Assembly (NCBI GenBank): GCA_007280315.1
Contig: QYQC01000012.1
Location: forward strand, 1-12,464
From: Betaproteobacteria bacterium
Lineage (GTDB): Bacteria > Pseudomonadota > Gammaproteobacteria > Burkholderiales > SG8-39
Length of the DNA: 12,464 nt
Reading direction: 5' to 3'
Each line of letters begins with the position of its first letter. Position 1 is the stretch's first letter. The notes under the pieces are model-generated. The model did not search any database. It saw nothing but the letters and a program-made list of their open reading frames with translations, and was not told where the DNA came from. The translations under genes and the position numbers were made by a program. This document shows positions 8,368 through 12,464 of this stretch, one piece after another.

Positions 8368-10026
8368 ATGGACACCCAACGATTGATTCTGTTTTTCGTG
8401 TTTTCGTTTTCGCTGTTGCTCCTGTGGGATGCCTGGCAGAAAGACCAGCGTCCGCCAGTGTCTGCAAGCGCGCAAAGCGCTAAACACGCTACGGCCGGGG
8501 CTACGGTGCCCAGCCCGAGTGTGCCGACGCAGGCTGCGCCCGTGGTGCAGCCAAAGCCCGGCGAGGCCATACCATCGACTCCGGCGGGGAACGCGAAGCA
8601 GGAGAAGCTGACGGTCAGGACGGATGATTTCGTGGCAGACATCGATTTGCGCGGCGGAGACATCGTGCGACTAGAGTTGCTCAAACAAAAGGACACGCTG
8701 GACGATAAGGCGAATTTTGTTCTATTTTCGCCAGCGCATCGCTATACCGCACAAAGCGGCTTGATCGGCCCCGGCCTGCCAACACATAAGACCGTATACC
8801 AGGCAGAGGCAAGGGAGTATGTGCTCACCCCTGGGGAGGAAAATCTAAAGGTCCGGCTGGAAGCGCCCGGCCCCAACGGGGTGAAAACGGTAAAGACACT
8901 CACGTTTCATCGCGCGAGCTATGTGATCGACGTCGGACATGAAATCTTTAATGGCAGCGACGCACCGTTGGCCGCGCACGCCTATTTCCAGTTCCTGCGC
9001 GACGACACCCCGCCTGCCGGGGATCCGAAAATGGTGAACACTTATACCGGCGCTGCAATTTTTACCGAGCAGGAGAAATTCGAAAAGCTTTCGTTCGGCG
9101 ACCTGGAAAAGGGTAAGGCGAGTTTTCCCAAGAGCGCCAATAACGGCTGGATCGCCATGCTGCAGCATTATTTCGTCAGTGCCTGGCTGCCGAAGGAAGG
9201 GAGCCCGCGCGAGTATTACGCCAAACCATTGCCCGACAAGCTGTATTCGGTTGGCGTCATCCTGCCGGTGTCGGCGATTGCGCCAAACGCGAGCGGCAGC
9301 GTTTCTGTTTCCCTGTATGCCGGACCGCAGGAACAGGCTGCGTTGAAGGACATTGCGCCCGGGCTAGACCTTACCGTCGATTACGGCTGGCTTACCGTTA
9401 TCGCTGCGCCGATTTTCTGGATGCTGCAGTTCCTGCACAAATGGGTGGGAAACTGGGGTGTTTCAATCATCCTGCTCACGGTGATGATCAAAGCAGTCTT
9501 CTTTCCGCTTTCGGCGGCGAGCTATAAATCCATGGCCAAGATGAAGCTGGTGACGCCGCGCATGACCAAACTGCGCGAGCAGTATGGCAGTGACCGCGCG
9601 CGCCTGAATCAGGCGATGATGGAGTTATACAAGACCGAGAAAATAAATCCCCTGGGCGGTTGCTTGCCAATCCTGGTGCAGATCCCGGTGTTCATTTCGC
9701 TTTATTGGGTGCTGCTCGCCAGCGTCGAGCTGCGCCACGCGCCGTTCTACATGTGGATTCACGATCTTTCGGTACAGGATCCGTATTACGTGTTGCCGTT
9801 GCTGATGATGGGCTCGATGGTGATCCAGACCAAGCTCAATCCCGTGCCGCCCGATCCGGTGCAGGCCAAAGTCATGATGATCATGCCTTTCGCCTTCGGC
9901 GTGATGTTCTTTTTCTTTCCCGCGGGCCTGGTGCTCTATTGGTTGGTTAACAATATTCTCTCTATCGCGCAGCAATGGCAGATTACCCGCATGATCGGGG
10001 ATGGAAAAGCCCCGGCACGGCGCTGA
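8368..10026 (+). CDS. yidC: Membrane protein insertase YidC
   Basis: YidC inserts and folds inner-membrane proteins, alone or with Sec. The 552-residue product has the Gram-negative layout: an N-terminal membrane segment (about 5-20), a Pro/Ala/Gln-rich linker (about 28-75), a large periplasmic beta domain (about 80-330), and a C-terminal insertase core with membrane segments around 341-383, 432-452, 472-489 and 501-532. Family motifs include PLSAASYKSMAKMK (380-393), the coiled cytoplasmic loop, NPLGGCLPILVQIPVFISLY (427-446) and FPAGLVLYWLVNN (517-529). The groove residue that is arginine in E. coli YidC (R366) is lysine at 375. I believe this is common in betaproteobacteria, so I do not treat it as a defect. 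There is no clear Shine-Dalgarno site at the ATG, fitting coupling to yidD 6 bases upstream. Confidence 0.97.
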   Translation: MDTQRLILFFVFSFSLLLLWDAWQKDQRPPVSASAQSAKHATAGATVPSPSVPTQAAPVVQPKPGEAIPSTPAGNAKQEKLTVRTDDFVADIDLRGGDIVRLELLKQKDTLDDKANFVLFSPAHRYTAQSGLIGPGLPTHKTVYQAEAREYVLTPGEENLKVRLEAPGPNGVKTVKTLTFHRASYVIDVGHEIFNGSDAPLAAHAYFQFLRDDTPPAGDPKMVNTYTGAAIFTEQEKFEKLSFGDLEKGKASFPKSANNGWIAMLQHYFVSAWLPKEGSPREYYAKPLPDKLYSVGVILPVSAIAPNASGSVSVSLYAGPQEQAALKDIAPGLDLTVDYGWLTVIAAPIFWMLQFLHKWVGNWGVSIILLTVMIKAVFFPLSAASYKSMAKMKLVTPRMTKLREQYGSDRARLNQAMMELYKTEKINPLGGCLPILVQIPVFISLYWVLLASVELRHAPFYMWIHDLSVQDPYYVLPLLMMGSMVIQTKLNPVPPDPVQAKVMMIMPFAFGVMFFFFPAGLVLYWLVNNILSIAQQWQITRMIGDGKAPARR

Positions 10027-10097
10027 CGACCTGCCTGCCTTCGACCCCGCTGGAGGCGGACCCAGTTTCCAGAACCCCCAGCCGGAGCGCCTAATCC

Positions 10098-11441
10098 GTG
10101 ACCCAGCCGGATGATCCGATCGCGTCAATAGGCACCGCCCCAGGACGCGGCGGCATAGGGGTGGTGCGCGTATCGGGAAAGAGCCTCGCGCCGCTGGCGC
10201 AGGCGCTACTGGGCAAAGTGCCCCCGCCGCGCCGCGCCGTCAGGGGGGTCTTTGTCGACGCGCACGGGGCCGCAATCGACGATGGCATTGCGCTTTATTT
10301 TCCTTCTCCGCGTTCCTATACCGGCGAGGACGTGCTCGAACTGCAAGGCCATGGCGGTCCGGTGGTGATGCAGATGCTGCTCAAGCGCTGCCTCGAACTC
10401 GGCGCACGCCTAGCCGAGCCGGGGGAATTCACCCGGCGCGCGTTTCTCAACGACAAGCTCGATCTGGCCCAGGCAGAGAGTGTGGCCGACCTGATCGAGT
10501 CCGCTACCGAGAGCGCTGCGCGCTGTGCGCTGCGCTCGCTGCTTGGTGAGTTCTCCGCCGCGATCGATGAATTGCTGCGGCAATTGATTGAGCTGCGCAT
10601 GCTGGTCGAGGCGACTCTCGATTTTCCCGAAGAGGATCTCGATCCGCTGGATCGGGCTGACGCCAAACGCCGTCACGCTAGGCTGATCGGCGCGATCGAA
10701 ACCGCTCTCGCGAAAAGCCGGCAGGGAAGTCTGCTGCGCACGGGTTTGCAAGTGGTGCTGGCGGGGCAGCCCAATGTCGGCAAGTCCAGCTTGTTGAATC
10801 GTCTGGCGGGCGAGGAGCTCGCCATCGTCACCGCCGTCCCGGGCACCACCCGAGACAGTGTGCGTCAGGCAATCAACATCGAGGGCGTGCCACTTAACAT
10901 CGTCGACACGGCGGGCCTGCGCGATACCCAGGACGAAATCGAGCGCATGGGCATAGCGCGCACCTGGAGCGAGATTTCCAAGGCGGATGTGGTGCTGTTG
11001 CTGGTCGATGCGCGCGCCGGCGTGAGCGGGCAGGATCTGGAACTGGTGGAGCGCATTCCACAGGGCGTGAAACGCGTGTTTGTGCACAACAAAATTGACC
11101 TTGCGGGCAGCGCGCCGCGCAGGCACGTTGACGATGCCTCGACTAGCCTTTATGTCTCGGCCAAGTCAGGCGTCGGCATGGATCTTCTGCGCGCCGAGCT
11201 GCTTGCCGTTGCCGGTTGGCAGCAGGGGGCGGAGGATCTATTCATGGCGCGCGAGCGCCACCTCATAGCGTTGCGCCTCGCCGCTCAGCACGCAGCGCAG
11301 GCGGGGGAACATTTCGGCCGGCCGGAGTTGTTCGCCGAGGAGTTGCGTCTGGCGCAGGTACAGCTCAGCAGCATCACCGGCGAATTCGCCGCCGATGATT
11401 TGCTCGGAGAAATCTTCTCACGTTTCTGCATCGGAAAGTAA
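10098..11441 (+). CDS. mnmE: tRNA uridine-5-carboxymethylaminomethyl modification GTPase MnmE
   Basis: MnmE works with MnmG (GidA) to modify the wobble uridine of certain tRNAs. The 447-residue product has the N-terminal tetrahydrofolate-binding domain (about 1-120, with IGTAPGRGGIGVVRVSG), a helical domain interrupted by a GTPase domain (about 215-375), and the helical C-terminus. GTPase motifs are G1 GQPNVGKSS (223-231), G2 TTRD (250-253), G3 DTAG (270-273) and G4 NKID (331-334). It ends in the invariant FCIGK with the catalytic-site cysteine at 444. The start is the GTG at 10098, with GGAG at 10084-10087 upstream. It lies 71 bases after yidC in the usual order and is probably the last gene of the cluster, as the next gene is convergent. 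Confidence 0.97.
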   Translation: MTQPDDPIASIGTAPGRGGIGVVRVSGKSLAPLAQALLGKVPPPRRAVRGVFVDAHGAAIDDGIALYFPSPRSYTGEDVLELQGHGGPVVMQMLLKRCLELGARLAEPGEFTRRAFLNDKLDLAQAESVADLIESATESAARCALRSLLGEFSAAIDELLRQLIELRMLVEATLDFPEEDLDPLDRADAKRRHARLIGAIETALAKSRQGSLLRTGLQVVLAGQPNVGKSSLLNRLAGEELAIVTAVPGTTRDSVRQAINIEGVPLNIVDTAGLRDTQDEIERMGIARTWSEISKADVVLLLVDARAGVSGQDLELVERIPQGVKRVFVHNKIDLAGSAPRRHVDDASTSLYVSAKSGVGMDLLRAELLAVAGWQQGAEDLFMARERHLIALRLAAQHAAQAGEHFGRPELFAEELRLAQVQLSSITGEFAADDLLGEIFSRFCIGK

Positions 11442-11498
11442 GAAGCCGCACCGAAGTAAGACGATCACATGTAATGTGAATTTACCTGCCGCGAGGAT

Positions 11499-11801
11499 CT
11501 AATTGTTCCCCGGTTTCTTCTTTTTTTGCTCGATATTTCTAAAGCTTTGCTGGAGAGCTCTCTTATTTGCATCCTGTATATGCTGAGGTGTTCTGTTGAC
11601 AGGCACTGGTTGGGAAGATTTATTCGACCCTGAACACTTATTCACAAAATCCAGCTTTTCTTGTCCCGTTCTGCTGCCGGCTTCCTTGTTGCATTTCACC
11701 CTTTTAATTACTATTTCATTTGGACCCCAGGCGCTTGCCTGCGGCATGAAGCCAATCTGGCTGACAATGAGTAGCGTGCTGGTAATGATCAACTTATCCA
11801 T
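11499..11801 (-). CDS. Small secreted protein with a PsiF-like segment
   Basis: The 100-residue product begins with a signal peptide, MDKLIITSTLLIVSQIGFMP, with a likely cleavage site after ASA at residue 24. The mature part is short and hydrophilic. The segment KCNKEAGSRTGQEKLDFVNK (36-55), followed by C56, resembles one PsiF repeat, which in E. coli PsiF is a cysteine-anchored repeat of similar spacing. The rest (57-100) is low in hydrophobic residues, rich in Gln, Lys and Asn, and ends KKKKPGNN. I chose the ATG at 11801 because it has a strong Shine-Dalgarno site (AAGGAGGA, ending 4 bases upstream) and starts the signal peptide; the open frame continues to 11921 but has no such site. PsiF function is unknown beyond induction by phosphate starvation in E. 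coli. The similarity is suggestive, not certain. The gene converges on mnmE. Confidence 0.75.
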   Translation of the reverse strand: MDKLIITSTLLIVSQIGFMPQASAWGPNEIVIKRVKCNKEAGSRTGQEKLDFVNKCSGSNKSSQPVPVNRTPQHIQDANKRALQQSFRNIEQKKKKPGNN

Positions 11802-11815
11802 GATTCCTCCTTGGG
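11801..11815 (-). promoter_or_regulatory. Strong ribosome binding site that fixes the PsiF-like start
   Basis: On the minus strand the leader reads CCCAAGGAGGAATC directly before the ATG. AAGGAGG matches the anti-Shine-Dalgarno core and lies about 5 bases from the start. It decides in favour of the start at 11801 over the longer frame beginning at 11921. Confidence 0.8.
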
Positions 11816-11910
11816 AGTAGTTGTGTAAATTGTTGATTGCGTATGACACAGCCTGACGTAATGTGTATTTTTGACAAGCAAGCCGGCAACTTGGTAGCTT
11901 GACCTGAATG

Positions 11911-12300
11911 TCAGAAGGCAATGCGCGCCGGGGGTTGGTATCCCTTCGTCTTCAGGTAGGAGCGATAGTTCTTGGTCAGGTCGAGCGGGCATACCACCAT
12001 GCAGGCGTCACGCCATACTTTCACATCGACCCCAGGCATTCCAAGTTTTGCAACACCCCCCTCGCCACGAGTACTGCAGCCCAGCGCACAATTGGCAATC
12101 AGCGTATTTCTTGTGTTGTCATCTTTTATGCGATTTGTGTCTCGCGGGCTGTGGCTAAGATAATCCGCCAACTGCTTTGATTCACCTCTGCTCCAAGAAG
12201 TGATGTTTTTTGCACTGTCCAAGAGGGTAGCTTCTGCTCCATGGCTGATTGCCGGCAATATCACCGCAACCAATGCAGCTAAACGAATAAGTCTTTTCAT
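11911..12300 (-). CDS. Hypothetical secreted protein with two CX3C pairs
   Basis: I do not recognise this 129-residue protein. It starts with a signal peptide, MKRLIRLAALVAVILPAISH, with a likely cleavage site after the AEA at 22-24, so it is probably periplasmic or secreted. The mature part has exactly four cysteines, in two CX3C pairs: CALGC (71-75) and CMVVC (100-104), 24 residues apart. The rest is polar, with a C-terminal segment NYRSYLKTKGYQPPARIAF. This arrangement suggests two disulfide-paired helices, but this is inference. There is no CXXCH haem site. The ATG at 12300 has the ribosome site AGGAG 7 bases upstream. The PsiF-like gene follows 109 bases downstream on the same strand and may be co-expressed. 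Confidence 0.75.
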   Translation of the reverse strand: MKRLIRLAALVAVILPAISHGAEATLLDSAKNITSWSRGESKQLADYLSHSPRDTNRIKDDNTRNTLIANCALGCSTRGEGGVAKLGMPGVDVKVWRDACMVVCPLDLTKNYRSYLKTKGYQPPARIAF

Positions 12301-12325
12301 GCAGATCTCCTGGGTGGTTGTAACT

Positions 12326-12353
12326 AAAATAGTAATGAGAATCTTACTGTCAT
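12326..12353 (-). promoter_or_regulatory. Candidate promoter with a Fur-like site for the CX3C protein gene
   Basis: On the minus strand, ATGACA (12348-12353; 5 of 6 to the -35 consensus) and TATTTT (12326-12331; 4 of 6 to the -10) are spaced by 16 bases, about 26 bases before the start at 12300. The 19 bases 12331-12349 read AGTAATGAGAATCTTACTG on the plus strand and match the E. coli Fur box at 12 of 19 positions by my count. They sit between the two promoter elements. No gene is seen in the remaining 12354-12464. Confidence 0.3.
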
Positions 12354-12464
12354 CGGACTGCTATGGTTAATTCCCTGCAAATGCTTTGGCTTTAACTGCC
12401 ATTAAGTCAACTCGTCTGGCATGCGTGACGATGGGCAGACTGACTGGCAGGAATCTGAGTGAAC

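Noticed and set aside
9625..10128. Open frame of 167 codons on the minus strand, opposite the end of yidC
   Set aside because: It covers the conserved yidC core and the mnmE start, is rich in His and Arg, and shows no family features.
10410..11126. Open frame of 238 codons on the minus strand, opposite mnmE
   Set aside because: It is fully antisense to mnmE with its GTPase motifs intact and no domain is visible; a shadow of codon bias.
11465..11479. TCACAT/ATGTGA inverted repeat between mnmE and the PsiF-like gene, as a terminator
   Set aside because: The stem is only 6 bp and AT-rich with a 3-base loop, and no T-run follows on either strand. Its half-sites are also in the opposite order from a CRP site.
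11802..11921. N-terminal extension of the PsiF-like protein
   Set aside because: It would bury the signal peptide, and the strong ribosome site lies directly before the internal ATG at 11801. The extension also overlaps the end of the upstream gene.

Overview
The window is the chromosome-replication neighbourhood of a Gram-negative bacterium, most likely a betaproteobacterium. The evidence is the order dnaA-dnaN-gyrB with no recF between dnaN and gyrB, proteobacterial forms of YidC (long periplasmic domain) and GyrB, paired type IV pilus motor genes pilT-pilU, and a fairly GC-rich composition. The family-level assignment is inference from gene order and protein style; no search was run.

Layout from left to right. 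pilT (cut by the window edge) and pilU run rightward and encode the two pilus retraction ATPases. gyrB runs leftward and converges on pilU across a 49-base gap packed with inverted repeats, including a perfect 12-bp hairpin that straddles the gyrB stop codon. dnaN and dnaA lie behind gyrB on the same strand (direction dnaA > dnaN > gyrB). The dnaN-dnaA gap is AT-rich and holds DnaA-box-like sites. The dnaA-rpmH gap is a divergent promoter region with one perfect DnaA box (TTATCCACA). Rightward from there, rpmH, rnpA, yidD, yidC and mnmE form the conserved ribosomal protein / RNase P / membrane insertase / tRNA modification cluster. The first three genes are tightly packed or overlapping, and yidC follows 6 bases after yidD. 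The right end holds two small leftward genes for secreted proteins. One has a PsiF-like cysteine segment. The other is unrecognised, with two CX3C pairs.

How they work together: DnaA opens the origin, DnaN is the sliding clamp and GyrB is the gyrase ATPase subunit, so the leftward block is replication. The rightward block makes L34, RNase P protein, the YidD/YidC insertion pair and the MnmE tRNA GTPase. This divergent arrangement puts both blocks co-directional with forks leaving the dnaA-rpmH gap. The pilus motors and the two secreted proteins are accessory to this core.

Most of the window is well-conserved housekeeping sequence. The points most worth a second look are the hairpin inside the end of rpmH and the overlapping TTG start of rnpA, the two separate candidate origin segments, the hairpin at the gyrB stop, a changed residue in the AIRNLIRE motif of PilT, and the small secreted module at the right end with a possible Fur-like site. 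I did not find a convincing wholly new system.
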